This document shows positions 22,101 to 31,400 of a stretch of DNA of 64,000 nucleotides, in pieces. Made by a program: the position numbers and the translations under genes. The stretch comes from Capitulum mitella (Eukaryota > Arthropoda > Thecostraca > Pollicipedomorpha > Pollicipedidae). Location of the stretch: assembly GCA_030062745.1 (NCBI GenBank), contig CP099843.1:18580997-18644996 (forward strand), written 5' to 3'. The notes beneath the pieces are model-generated. The model ran no database searches. It had not been told where the DNA came from and saw only the letters and a program-made list of their open reading frames with translations. Numbering within the stretch: the first letter of the stretch is position 1; each line of letters starts with the position of its first letter.

Positions 22101-24996
22101 AAACTTAACTACGCCCTGGCCACAATTGACGCGAGAATGTCATGAGAAATGTGGTTGAAACGCGGACAGTAATCCTGTCTCGTGAAAAAGACAACCACGG
22201 CGTTGTGATTGATGATCCCGATGACGCCTGACCGTATATCTTTGAAGAGCAGGGACGCAGCCAAGGAGGGAAGGGGGGGGGGTGGAGGTGAAGGGGCGAT
22301 TTTTCCTCCCCTGGGGAGAAATTAGAGGTCGCTCCAGGGCCTCCATTTTTCTCTTCCGGATCCCGTTGATTCCTTTGAGAGCTTGCAGGATTCTCAAATT
22401 GACCCCTGCGGCCATAGCGGGCCCCCATGTTTCTATTGCAGGCCCATAGGAGACCCTTTGAGGCTAAAGAGGCCCCCTGGATGATGCAGATGTGCCTCGC
22501 CTCGCCGATTCCTGGCAACGTGCCTGCTGAGAAGCGACGACGAGGGCTACGATAAAAAAACGAAAACAAACACACTAAAAAGGCGATCACCCTAAAGTCA
22601 GTGTGGGATGGACGGCGACGTATGCCGTATTTTTTCAGTCTTCGTTAAACCATTTTTTCAGAGTCGCTACGTCGGATACTACGAATGGATGAAGAACAAC
22701 CGACATCACCTACCTATGGAAACACCACGGTTGCTAACCCGCATCATTCTAACCTCAATGAAGACCGTGGGGCGCGGAGACGGCAGTGACTTCATCATCG
22801 TTGTCTCCAGCAGAACCGGAAAGTTGTTTGAAGCCAACTGCGCGCTCGGCAAGGGATGCATAGTGAGTCTGAACGGCTTGTTCAGCAGTGTGAGCGTGAC
22901 CATCCTCGACCAGTCCGGGCATAGGCTTTGTGGCAGGTCAGGGCTGAACATCCGGCGACCTTTCACAACCGGCTGTTGGACAATATGGCCTTACGCAGTG
23001 TAGTTCTCGCGTAATGTCTTCGTTGTTGGTGACCTTATTAAACGTTGCAGCACACCTATGACAAGGACGTCGGACGCGGCAACCATCACCCTGACGGACT
23101 GTCCGGTCCTAGCCGGGGACGTCCAGATTAAGTTCAAAAGCTCCTCGGTAAATACTCCGTGTCAGCCTGCCAACCTGCTATGTCGATTATTTCGTTTGTG
23201 CCAGCTGTGGCGAAACTCTACTGCAAATGCGTCTGCGACTGCACTGTGCTTTGTTTTCATAGTGCAGATAGTATGTATTTGTCAGTTTCGAACTACTGTA
23301 ATTTGGTTTTCCACTTCTATGTTCATTTTCATTTTCATGACCAGCCCAATGAGAATGTTTTGTTTACTCGTGCGCAGTAATCTGATTAATATGCGGCCGG
23401 GTTTTTTTTCAGAGACATGTTCCCAGAGGCTACGAGAACGTGGCGTTCTACTTCTGGTTCCACACTGGCTTCGTTACAAATAGCAGGTAGAGTATTACGA
23501 TGGGAAATTTAACCCCGAGGTATGACAACATCGTTTGTTAATCCTTGCTACACAGCGCTCACCCCCTCTGTTGCCGCGTTTTTCTCTGCGGCTACCTGTA
23601 GGATGCGTTCGTTGCATCAGGACTGCGAGGTAAAAATCCCGGGATTCCCATTGCGTACTGAAGCGGTCTTTAACTGCACTTTGCACGTCGACGGTGCTTA
23701 GACGCGTCTAGCACACTGTTACAGTTTTCGCACGGGGTATTTTTGTCGTTACGATCGCTGCCTTGTTCTACCCCTGCCAGAATGAGAGGCGTATGTCAGA
23801 TCTCCGATATTCAAAACATTCGGAATAGCAAACACCTAGTTCTCGTAAGCTTCACTCGTCTCCACCATAGTGCCAGGAACTCGCGGGAGGTGCTTAGGAA
23901 ATTTCCCGATTTAACGCGAAATTCCACGCGGAATTCCGCGTGGAATCCGTAAGGAACTTCAATCCCTGGGAAATTCTAGGAATTCAACGTGGAATCTGCG
24001 ACAAAAAACACCGTTATTTCCGTGCCAGGGATCGAATGCCGCTTTCGCTGGTATACTGCATCACAGCCAGACGTTTTGCGCTGTCGTGATGAAATTCTGA
24101 GATTCTTCGTAAGGATCAGTTTTATGGATTTTACCAACATTTGCCTCCTACGTCGTCCGGCAGGCGTTTTTATGAGGCATGCCAGACTAGTCTGCGATGT
24201 TCTTGAATTCTTGGTCGACGCATCAACTCCTTGCCGCAAACACGACTCATACATGAACTACAGGACATCGTCAATACGCCACACAAATTATCGCATCCCC
24301 AACCTACACACACATTAATTAACGCCTCGCAAGTAGGCCGCAGCTTTGAACCACCGCGCCACAAAGACGCCTTACACATCAACTACCACGTCGTAAATAC
24401 GCCTCTCTCACCATTTACCGTGCCTCCAGTACGCCTTACGCATGAACTGTATTGCGAGAATGACTAACAATCAACTACCCAGTGCAGTCAGTCACAAATC
24501 TTGGCAGTTAACTGCATCGCCACAAATACGCCGCACATGCCAGCCGGCCGGAAAGCACCTTACACCGCACGTGGAGACGCTGTTCTGTTGTCCTGGATCC
24601 CCAGCCCAGTACGCAGTTGCTGGTGCTGTGCAGGACTGCAGCCTGGCTTTGTGCGGACTTTCATGAGCTAGACCTGTTCAGGAACGGACTACAATGATGA
24701 TGTTACCTCTTGCTTGTAAACTGCCCTTTGCAGTAAAGAAGTGGTTCCATTTACTTCTACCGAAAAGCGGTCTGGCTCCCTAATGGTGTTTAAACTAATC
24801 CGGTAAGGAGGAGAGTGGCCAAGTTAGTTTCGAGCGTGCCCCTGATGTCTGTCCATGGTATTTTGCTGTGGCTATAAAGATCGTGCACTTCACCCCCAGG
24901 CTCTTTTTGAAACGAGAAGATCTGGATAATCCCCACAAGCCCAACACGTGGGATGTGTACACAGAGCAGTTCAGCGTCGACTGCACGTTTGCCTGA
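2725..24996 (+). CDS. TPTE: VSP-A: voltage-sensing phosphatase gene (TPTE family), nine exons seen, 5' end missing
   Basis: The gene encodes a membrane protein in which a four-helix voltage sensor controls a PTEN-like cytoplasmic phosphatase that acts on phosphoinositides. Exons, in order: S3 (2725-2856), S4 (5830-5940), linker (11625-11733), phosphatase 1 (12017-12159), catalytic phosphatase 2 (14681-14912), C2 a (22662-22862 or -22936), C2 b (23051-23147), C2 c (23413-23486), C-terminus with stop (24900-24996). All have AG acceptors and GT donors, and phases join correctly except at the C2a/C2b border. About 422 residues are covered. The N-terminus and the S1-S2 exon are not in the window. 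Its head-to-tail neighbour VSP-B shares exon sizes. Whether the gene is intact depends on the missing 5' exons and the C2 junction. No AATAAA signal was noticed just after the stop. Confidence 0.93.
2857..5829 (+). other. VSP-A intron between S3 and S4
   Basis: AT-rich intron with no second coding signal that I can support. It contains a short GGCCC tandem (about 4197-4214) and many T runs. The ORFs crossing 5406-5640 and 5656-5830 lead into the S4 exon but have no splice logic or homology. Confidence 0.6.
5830..5940 (+). CDS. TPTE: VSP-A exon: voltage-sensor helix S4 and start of the linker
   Basis: The acceptor is CTTCGCAG|G and the donor CGCAG|GTGAAA. The 111-bp exon reads [15 protein letters not shown], placing arginines at every third position ([10 protein letters not shown]), the gating-charge pattern of S4. 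It ends [11 protein letters not shown], the basic juxtamembrane linker that contacts membrane phosphoinositides in VSPs. The G after the acceptor completes the Lys codon left by the S3 exon. Length and phase equal those of the VSP-B S4 exon at 46332. Confidence 0.95.
7300..9053. mobile_element. Fold-back element with tandem-repeat arms
   Basis: The two ends are inverted copies. Left, 7301 onward: TCAAG..AACGTCGTATTC...TTCGAACTCAG...GAGTTCCGATTTCC. Right, reverse complement from about 9052: TCAAG..GCGTCGTAATGG...TTCGAATTCAG...GAGTTCCGATTTCC. Further in, both arms hold the same subrepeat (about 100-130 bp) in opposite orientation: about three units in the left arm (7440-7900) and seven to eight in the right arm (7920-8900). 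A typical unit holds GATGTGACGAAAGTGAACATCACGAGCATCAATATGAT-like sequence and GTTTTGCGTGACCTTGACC-like sequence. Orientation switches near 7905-7915. There is no transposase ORF and no clear target duplication. Confidence 0.65.
9340..10393. mobile_element. piggyBac-like MITE with TTAA target duplication (family E)
   Basis: TTAA (9336-9339) precedes GCCTCGCCCGTATGGGG. The other end reads ATACGGGCGAGGG followed by TTAA (10394-10397), so the termini are inverted copies of CCCTCGCCCGTAT. The interior is 1054 bp without a credible ORF and holds a (TA)n tract. A related copy lies at 61520-62265. TTAA duplication with a CCC start is the piggyBac signature; I infer mobilisation in trans. Confidence 0.75.
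10084..10132. repeat. (TA)n microsatellite
   Basis: About 49 bp of uninterrupted TA lies inside the family E element. ORFs of alternating Ile-Tyr across it are artefacts. Confidence 0.98.
11625..11733 (+). CDS. TPTE: VSP-A exon: linker to phosphatase domain
   Basis: The acceptor is GTTTTGCAG and the donor GCG|GTAAGC. One base completes the Arg of ENKRR, then 36 codons read [20 protein letters not shown] and [16 protein letters not shown]. This is the characteristic entry to the PTEN/TPTE phosphatase fold ([19 protein letters not shown]). The exon has the same length (109 bp) and phase as 47722-47830 in VSP-B. Confidence 0.96.
12017..12159 (+). CDS. TPTE: VSP-A exon: phosphatase domain, part 1
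   Basis: The acceptor is CTTTTTCAG and the donor CTCCA|GTATGT. The peptide runs [20 protein letters not shown], then [10 protein letters not shown], and ends [18 protein letters not shown] and DDHNVP are signature blocks of the family; DDHNVP holds the region equivalent to the WPD loop. The exon ends two bases into the Gln codon, and the next exon at 14681 supplies the G. The 143-bp length is identical to VSP-B 48592-48734. Confidence 0.96.
12160..14680 (+). other. VSP-A intron before the catalytic exon
   Basis: No coding or transposon structure is identified in these 2.5 kb. Short ORFs near 13177, 14049 and 14314 have no domain or conserved splice pattern. Confidence 0.55.
14681..14912 (+). 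CDS. TPTE: VSP-A exon: catalytic phosphatase exon with CX5R loop
   Basis: The acceptor is GTCATTGCAG and the donor CAG|GTAAGT. It reads [20 protein letters not shown], then [20 protein letters not shown], and ends with GSRRTD...[21 protein letters not shown] is the phosphoinositide-phosphatase P-loop with nucleophilic Cys and catalytic Arg; the GGK version is that of active VSPs, unlike human TPTE, which has GGTDR. GVETPSQ corresponds to the TI loop with the VSP-type Glu. The exon is GC-rich. From 14745 to 14890 it is identical base for base to the VSP-B exon, which is unusual given divergence elsewhere. Confidence 0.98.
15205..15441. repeat. Imperfect minisatellite, ~35-45 bp units
   Basis: The phrase GTGACTCTGAGCACGAGAACGTC recurs with changes about six times (for example near 15239, 15271, 15298, 15335, 15356, 15418). 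It lies inside the VSP-A intron and shows no coding constraint. Confidence 0.6.
17640..18010. repeat. Dispersed repeat, pair with 1140-1465
   Basis: Shares ordered words with 1140-1465, including GGTCAAAGGTC, the CATGACAGTT-like word and GGCGCAGCCT. It lies within the VSP-A intron. Class unknown. Confidence 0.45.
18990..19670 (-). pseudogene. Non-LTR retrotransposon reverse transcriptase fragment
   Basis: Read on the - strand, changing frame, the translation resembles the N-terminal part of a LINE reverse transcriptase: HDVWN...IHKLGDQ..V, a run matching .ISVLPVLSKI, and then [17 protein letters not shown]...WYGI...[11 protein letters not shown]. The Asp in DLSKAFD is catalytic motif A. Motifs B and C are absent, so the piece is 3'-truncated as well as frameshifted. 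It stands head to head with the + strand fragment that begins at 19676. Both cover motif A, so this is not a simple 5' inversion of one copy. Confidence 0.85.
19676..21230 (+). pseudogene. Non-LTR retrotransposon (CR1/L2-like) reverse transcriptase, decayed
   Basis: Frames shift, but domains appear in order: [19 protein letters not shown] (19700 region), [16 protein letters not shown] (motif A, about 20018), [15 protein letters not shown] (motif B, about 20200), [12 protein letters not shown] (motif C, YADD at about 20294), [22 protein letters not shown] (thumb, about 20552-20635). A C-terminal block [16 protein letters not shown]...[18 protein letters not shown] follows near 20962-21110. The last block, with F.YRA..L.N.L, is typical of the CR1/L2 group. 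Stops and frameshifts make it inactive. It lies within the VSP-A intron. Confidence 0.92.
22250..22526. mobile_element. hAT-type MITE with CAGG termini
   Basis: The left end CAGGGACGCAGCCAAGG and right end CCTGGCAACGTGCCTG are inverted copies of a CAGGxACGTxGCCA(A)GG terminus, also seen in the element at 50230-50522. The 277-bp interior has C/G tracts and no ORF. The 8-bp flanks (TTGAAGAG and CTGAGAAG) are only partly alike, so the target duplication has decayed. Confidence 0.6.
22662..22862 (+). CDS. TPTE: VSP-A exon: first C2-domain exon
   Basis: The acceptor CATTTTTTCAG is followed in phase 0 by [18 protein letters not shown], then [23 protein letters not shown] follows GVETPSQ directly, as in known VSPs (PSQxRYVxYF), and VGxGxGSD is a C2-entry motif. 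The strongest donor is ATA|GTGAGT at 22863 (phase 0). The frame stays open to a weaker donor GGCAG|GTCAGG at 22937, which is the only one in phase with the conserved frame of the next exon. The 22863 donor gives a C2 loop of the expected length but demands a frameshift downstream. Confidence 0.9.
23051..23147 (+). CDS. TPTE: VSP-A exon: second C2-domain exon (possible frameshift)
   Basis: The acceptor is ACGTTGCAG and the donor TCG|GTAAAT. The conserved frame reads [19 protein letters not shown] and then QIKFKSSS, matching the C2 strand segment of VSPs (NCPVLAGDIKVRF in the sea-squirt protein as I recall it). In the other frame the exon opens HTYDKD, which aligns with the preceding part of that same segment. 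This suggests a one-base insertion near 23069 or, alternatively, use of the donor at 22937, which restores phase. Confidence 0.88.
23413..23486 (+). CDS. TPTE: VSP-A exon: third C2-domain exon
   Basis: The acceptor is a T-rich tract ending CAG and the donor AGCAG|GTAGAG. The 74-bp exon reads [20 protein letters not shown] and VTNSR. PRGY(D/E)N..FYFWF.T is the most conserved block of the TPTE/VSP C2 domain. It ends two bases into an Arg codon completed at 24900. Confidence 0.95.
24900..24996 (+). CDS. TPTE: VSP-A terminal exon with stop codon
   Basis: The acceptor is CACCCCCAG. The first G completes Arg, then [20 protein letters not shown] and [11 protein letters not shown] precede TGA at 24994-24996. 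LDNPHK is the diagnostic motif of the last VSP/TPTE C2 strand, and the protein ends at the usual place for the family. Longer ORFs on the opposite strand over the same bases are shadows. Confidence 0.95.
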
Positions 24997-27900
24997 GGTG
25001 AACGTGGCCTGCACCATGGCACCTGCTGCTCCGTCAGTGACTTACACACCCGCAACACCGGGCAGCAGAGTGAAAGTATCTCTCATTCTTTAGGTATCCA
25101 TCATCACTGGCGGTGTCTGTGCATCATGCTGACCCAGTCTGTCCTCTTATGCCTTTCGTCGTGGTGTTATGCAAGGCTCTATTAGACTTCAACTGAAGAA
25201 TGACCAATATACTTCAGGTTTGTGGAGTCTTTCCAGGGTTTTGCATTTTGACATTTCTGCATAAGTGTAAGCTGAGGTCAGTTACTAAGTCATCAGACTG
25301 AGAAATATATAAGTGTGTAACGGAGTTGTTTCTAATGGGTCATGTAACACATCCGCACAGTTGGTTACTGTATGAGTGGCCGACGGCACATGCGATGAAC
25401 ATGTCTCACGCAGATGCGTGATGTACATTTAAACGATTGTTTCTTATTCATTGGGCCTCATCAGATGAATAAGCGATCTGAATGATATGCATGATCGCAG
25501 ATGGATGTCTTGAGCTTGTGTCGTTTACATTGCGATTTTGCGTATATTGGCCTATTTTCCTTTACGCTACGTGTACACAGCTGAGTATCATATTTTGTAG
25601 TATTGCATTAGAATTTTATTGAAGACCACAGTGACATGGTCGGTTTTATAACAACTATCAGTGTGTATTTATGAAACGATCGATGTTGGGGTGCTAGTGC
25701 TGTTTGTTTCTGCATGTGCTATACAGGTATTTGTATATGTGAGACGATTTAATAGAAAAGGAAAATCAGTTTACATGTCCCTCACGGCGTCTGTGTTGCA
25801 TTTGGCCACTTACTATGTATATCAGGCAACCATAAACTCGTTTATGTGTGATCATCTTGCATATATGTTCAAAACAGTTCTCCCGTCATTGTTCATTGCT
25901 CGCTCGCGGTACATTACGCGAAATTGCTAGCAGACCAGAAACTGTTGGCACAGTCGTCTTCATTTCCGTTTTTCGGCACTTCAGTAAGAGGACTCTACGC
26001 AGGAAACTGCTACTCAGGACTGGTCACGTCAATGAAAAACTTTCCGAAAAGGACTGTGGTAACAGCGTCTGGTTCGCTAGTAGTTATCGTTGCGTGCCAA
26101 ATTAGTTAGTATCCACTCTGGATTAAGACAAATGTAAATGTCCTAAGTTTTCTGAATGTTTTTTTTTTGTACGCGACGGATAAATTTTTACACTGTCAGG
26201 AAGGGAGGAGTTTGTTTTCCTTGTGCTTTCCAAGAAATACATCTTTTACTATTGTGTGCTTTTGAGATCAGTAACTAGCTGGTCATCCACTGATTAAAGA
26301 TAATTCCACGAGCAGCAATTGGTGTGTACAATTCAGCATGTTCTCTGCGAGGGAAATTGGCAGTGCTAGTTTTACGACTGAGCAACATAAGCAGGCATTC
26401 GAAGTGAGTGGAACGGTAACAAGTCCAATGACCGTTAAGCCCATGAAACAATCTGCCCAAATAAAGTATTCTTGGTCATTTGCCTCCAAGTCTGTGGGAA
26501 AATTTTGATCCACAAAACTAGCAGCTGATGAAGAAGCATCGGTGTCGCCCTGTGTTGGGCGCCTGGTGTTCCGGGTTCCGGATCAGGGGAGGATCCGGCT
26601 GAGGAGACAAGCGCTAGGGCTCCGATAAAATGCTGGCTATCCCCGTGTTGTATTCAACTCCTCGTTGACCTGAACGGATCATTGCGTCACCTCGAAAAGG
26701 TCGTGACCCTCCGGGGAAGGCGGTGCCCAGGTGAAGCAACACCTACCCGTCCAGCGTAGAATCCGACAAAATGGGGATAACCTGCATTCCATCCGGATCC
26801 CACACATGTCTGCGGCTGAGGGCGAAGACTCATGGCGCGATGCTGTCCTTCGTAGTCCTTCGCTGTCCTCCTTCCTTCGCAGCTTCATAGCGTCGTCTCG
26901 TTTACAGCATCTGTCTCTGGACCATTTCATATCGATCGGGCGCAGCGAACATCGTCCGCCTTGGTCCGTACTGGTCCCGGGGGAACTTAATCTACGCTGA
27001 TGGCGCTTTCTCCGCACGCCGGCATTTGCAAGTGTTTGCGTCCTTATACGTGCATTTGGCGATATGAAACCGAGAGGCAGAATCTCTCGGGGGTTTTCAG
27101 TACACGTTTATGCTTTCTTGACTACTTTCCTTTCTTTTTGACCGTTTGGTACCTCGCGTAATACAATCAGACCGTTTTTTCGACAGTGTAAGCTCAACAT
27201 TAGCACTTCGTTATTTTCCCACATCACTTCAAACTCAGCTGCCATTGGTTTCATGACGAATTACCACACATCTTTTCCTTTTGATCTCACTGAGATTTGG
27301 TCTTTTGTTTCCTTGCAGCAGCCGGATATAACTGACCACATCTTGGTTTGTAGGCGGTTAGTTTTAAGGCAGCGCATTGGGCTGTCCTAAGAGGAAGTGT
27401 TCGGCTCGTTTCAGCGTCGTTGTCTCGACACGGATCACTGAGGAAAACGCAATGCACGACACCGTAAGATACCGATTTGACACATCGGGCGACTGATTCC
27501 AGACTAACCCCATTTCCATTACCACCGCAGCCAGCTCATGCTTTTCTCTCGTTTATTCTTATGGGGAGATAAGGCACGTTCTCTCATGTTTAGTCGTAAT
27601 GTAAACATCTGCACACGCAAGACAAGCCCACGTGGAACGGAAATCTGGTATACCGCACCCAGTTCTTACAATCCAGTCGACAGCGCATGCCGCAGTAAGG
27701 CTTGGTCATGATGTTCGGCTGCAGATGCTGACCAAAGTTGATCACTCACGTTTGTGAGTCCCCAACAACTCTTACCACCCCTGGGATTTGGTATTTTCTT
27801 TTTTTCGTGCGGCAGCGAGAAATAACTGGCCTCATCTTGGTCTAGTCTACTGGTCTATTACTGGTCACCGTCTGCGGGCTTGCCCATGCACAGATCTCTG

Positions 27901-29718
27901 GATTTCACAGTGGTGACCTCTTCCCTATTCCGGGTCTCTCTCTCTGCCCAGAGCCGCTCCACCCCAGACGTGGAAGTGGCTAAGCTGGTGCTTCCTCTCT
28001 TCCCCGTCCCCGTGACGTACACTTTTTGGACTGGTGCCTGGGGACGAGTAATATGAGTAGGAACAGCAGGACTTTGGTTCAGGTAAAAGGATAACATCAG
28101 TCAAGTCCAATCTGATGAATTAAATGGATGAGGACAGTCTTTTTCCGACTGGAGGAGGCAAGAATAGTTGGAAATGTGTTGCGACGATGCTCCAATGTCC
28201 ATGTATAACATCAGACTGTTTTTCAACAATACGACGAATATTGTTCAATATGTCTGATATTTAGGGAGGTCCTTTGATAATGGCACTGCAGCCAAAGAAA
28301 AGAGCATGTGTTGTGTTACGCTTTGCTCTGAAAGGTTGTACACTACTCAAGAGATCACTGAAAAGTCAACGATGTAGTCCCGAACGCAGATAGGGGAAAT
28401 GCCCAGTAAACGCTAAGCCGCTTTTTATATCACGAGTTTCTGCAGCCTGTTTGATCGTGATTTGGTTTTCGGCCACATCCTGTATTGCATCGAGCATTAC
28501 ATCTCGGAACGTTCCCCCGAGTCCATGTGCTTTAGCTGACAAGGTCCAGTAATCCTTTAGAAAAAATCGAGACATATCTAGATATAGATCTATACAGATC
28601 TGCAGGCAGATCTATAAAAATACGCGCAGATCTTGCACGGCCAGTGGGGACAGGTGCATCCTCGACTTCGGGCTATGGAGATATGCCCCTCGCCAAATTT
28701 TCACAATGTTCTTTAACTTTTCTCTCGTGTTAAAACAAAGTGAATTAAAAGTACAAACAACAAAAAAGTAGCGAACTAATTACAAATGTTTAAATTTTGT
28801 CGGGTCTGGATAGGCCTGGTTCCGGTGATGTTTACCCCTCAACCTTTCAAATGCATTACACTCAGGAATGCTCGGAAGTATTTGTGAAAGAAAATGAACA
28901 CGGCTAGATACTAGTATCCCTTTTGCCTCGATGAAACGATTAAAGCATGCCTGTACGTGATAACTTTTCTGAGTTAGGGCACGGGAAGGATAATTAGAAC
29001 ATCGCCAGGAGCATTGCGATAGTTGTCTCCATTTCCACTAAGACCTTCAAAACTAGACAAACCGACTTTGCATCGGAGAACCTACAATGACAGCCAGGTA
29101 ACTCGAGTTATCGTATATTGATCTCGAACAGCATTATGAACGATGACGGGATTGACAGACGAGCTATTAATTATAGCTACATATAGTAACAGTTATATAG
29201 TTAATTATAGTTATACAGTTATATAGTTAATTACAGTTATACAGTTATATGATTATACAGTTATACTATACAGTTACCTTAACTTTTTCCACCTGCTTTG
29301 AGCACAGCAAAATCCAGAAAAGAACGAAACAAGTCGAGGAAACCAGAGCTGCAACAAGTATATATATGTAAGAAGATTGGGAACAGATTTTCCCCGATGC
29401 ATGTTTCGTTAACATGCGCACTGGAGGGACTCTTTTGTGCCCTCAAACCTGTTTTTCAAGGGATCGGAGTTGGTCGCTGCTTTGTGACATTTATGGAAAT
29501 TGAATAACTCGTCGATTGACGCAGAAAAATCGGAAATCTGCCGGAAATTTTTGAAGCTTGAAGCATTTTAAGTTAAACAAAGATAACGAAAATAATGGTT
29601 GTCGCTGGCAAATAGGAACTTTGCGAAAGACTGGCGTCCTACGCAAGATTACCGTTTGAACTTAATCAGTCGATGTCATTTGAGTATAAATGATGGATGT
29701 ACCAGGACCAAAGCCAGG
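24997..29718. other. Intergenic stretch after VSP-A
   Basis: No gene supported. Contents: 3' flank of VSP-A; a low-divergence pair of short repeats (27290-27360 and 27780-27845, sharing GATTTGGT...CAGC...ATAACTG.CC.CATCTTGGT); a block of AGATCT palindromes (28580-28632); and TATAGTTA-type simple sequence at 29165-29275. The ORF pair around 26679-27017 has no recognisable domain. Confidence 0.5.
28580..28632. repeat. Cluster of AGATCT palindromes
   Basis: Four AGATCT hexamers lie within about 53 bp, in contexts ATAGATCTAT, CAGATCTGCAG, GCAGATCTAT and GCAGATCTTG. The cluster can fold but no function is evident. Confidence 0.6.
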
Positions 29719-29990
29719 GTGAGTAAGGGTCAAGGTCATCGGAGGCCAAGGTTAACCAGTTTGTGGCCTGATCCAGATATGCTTTGCAGCATGTCGGTTT
29801 GTATGGTATATGCATTCAAAGACCCTAATGAAAACACGTGCACGCACATTGATGCGCTTGTGTACATCAGGGTCAGTGCAGGTGAAGGTCATCAAAGGTC
29901 AGGATTAACTGTTTTGTGACATGCTCCAGGCTTGCTCTGCAATATGTCAATCTGTACGAAATACGCATTCAGAAGCCCTAACAACGCCGA
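29719..29990. repeat. Two-unit tandem repeat, ~154 bp period
   Basis: Unit 1 begins GTAAGGGTCAAGGTCATCGGAGG and unit 2 GTGCAGGTGAAGGTCATCAAAGG. Both continue with TTAAC, TTTGTG, CAT/ATG...TTTGC/TCTGCA and ATGTC...TGTA...ATACGCATTCA. It is an AGGTCA-rich minisatellite. Confidence 0.65.
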
Positions 29991-30036
29991 ATGACCCTGT
30001 CGTCGGTGCGCCCTTAAGCCCCAATAACCAACCAAC
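29985..30036. mobile_element. 52-bp insertion between 15-bp direct repeats
   Basis: CAGAAGCCCTAACAA occurs at 29970-29984 and again at 30037-30051. The 52 bases between end in AATAACCAACCAAC, a short ACCA-type tail. Direct repeats plus a simple tail look like a very short SINE-like insertion with target duplication. Confidence 0.5.
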
Positions 30037-30078
30037 CAGAAGCCCTAACAAAAATATGTTTGAAACATTGATACGGAT

Positions 30079-30080
<2 letters not shown>

Positions 30081-30129
<49 letters not shown>
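30081..30129. repeat. (AT)n microsatellite
   Basis: Nearly pure AT dinucleotide run, interrupted once by GT. Confidence 0.97.
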
Positions 30130-30756
30130 ATTTGTACGTTTTAGAGCAATCATCTCGTTTAATTGGGTTCATTATAACGGAATTACTTTAACGAAAACAG
30201 TTGACATAAAGCTTATTTTGAGTCAAAAAACTTCATCCAAGGTCAATGACCCTGCTCCAATTCTTTTGACCGGCTGGGGCTGGGGACCCAGAAATCACAT
30301 TTCTTGTATGGCGTGATAAGTTGACTGACCCGATCTAAAGTGCTATGCATTGTATAAAACTACAACTGCGCTGAATGTCTGCTTATGATGGGGTCTCTCT
30401 GGCATGCACTGAAAAATTTTTATTTAATGACAACGAGTAAACCCGAAATTTGGAGGGTGGCCAACACGCAGACGTTTTTGACACAACAGTCGTAAATATA
30501 TCCATCGCACAAAGATTCTTCATCCGCCATTGGCGGATTCACGCCCCGCTGTGGGCGTGTTTATCCGCTGCGTTCACAACAGAACCTCGTGTTAATCTTT
30601 TCGCTTACTCCACATTTCTGTGTTACTCGTTGTCGTCATATGCTACAGCGTAGTCAACGCTGGAGGTATACCCGGTGGTATCGAGTAAACCAAATGCCTT
30701 TACCCGTATTTTGGGGACCACTTAAGAGCCATATGACACGTCCTGGACGGGCAACG

Positions 30757-31400
30757 TTCAGTTCAGTTCAGTTTATTTGCGAATCTTTCCACCGCGTGGA
30801 TTACTGCTTGATTGGTCCTAGTCATTACAGCACATGCGCAGATATACAGACAAAACTAGGCAGTCAAACACGTCAAGTTATAGGAGAAAGTCCGTCAAGT
30901 TTGCGTACAGGCTTTGCACGGGTTCGAGAGTCGGTGATGTCCGGCGGCAGTCGGTTCCAGGACGAGGCCGCGCGATACGAAAAAGCCCTGCGGCCCACAG
31001 ACAGGCCGAAAGTCGGCAGCTCTAAGACGTCGGCCGCCAACGCCCGGATGGCACGCTGTGACACAGCGGTACGTGGAATGAACAGGGACTGAACCGCCAC
31101 CGGAGCACGCGAGACGTTCAGGACTCGGAAGACACCAGTGCTGTTGCACCTCGCAACTAGGTCACGTATGGCGCGGAAGCCTAGCGCCCTCAAGGTCGCC
31201 GACACCGAATCCCGCTTACGAGCTCCGGAGACGATCCTGGCCCCAAAGTTCACCACCCTCTGGACTCTGCTAAGGTGGCACGACGCGGCCCCGTCCCAGA
31301 CCGAAAGGCAGTCAAGGATGTGGGGGAAAACACGTGACTGGATTAGGAGTGTCAGAGCCTCGGGCATAAGGTGGTGACGTATCTTATACAAACAGAGCAA
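30757..31400 (-). pseudogene. 3' end of a CR1/L2-like non-LTR retrotransposon
   Basis: On the - strand an uninterrupted frame of about 175 codons (30873-31400) reads as the C-terminal part of a LINE ORF2: MPEALTLLIQSRVFPHILDC, LSVWDGAA, SRVQRVVNFGARIVSGARKR and near the end RRAFSYRAASSWNRLPPDI. Beyond the stop (towards 30757) the - strand shows AATAAACTGAACTGAACTGAAC, a short tandem tail as carried by L2/CR1 elements. It is 5'-truncated near 31400, the usual result of incomplete reverse transcription. The long open frame suggests a fairly recent insertion. Confidence 0.9.
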
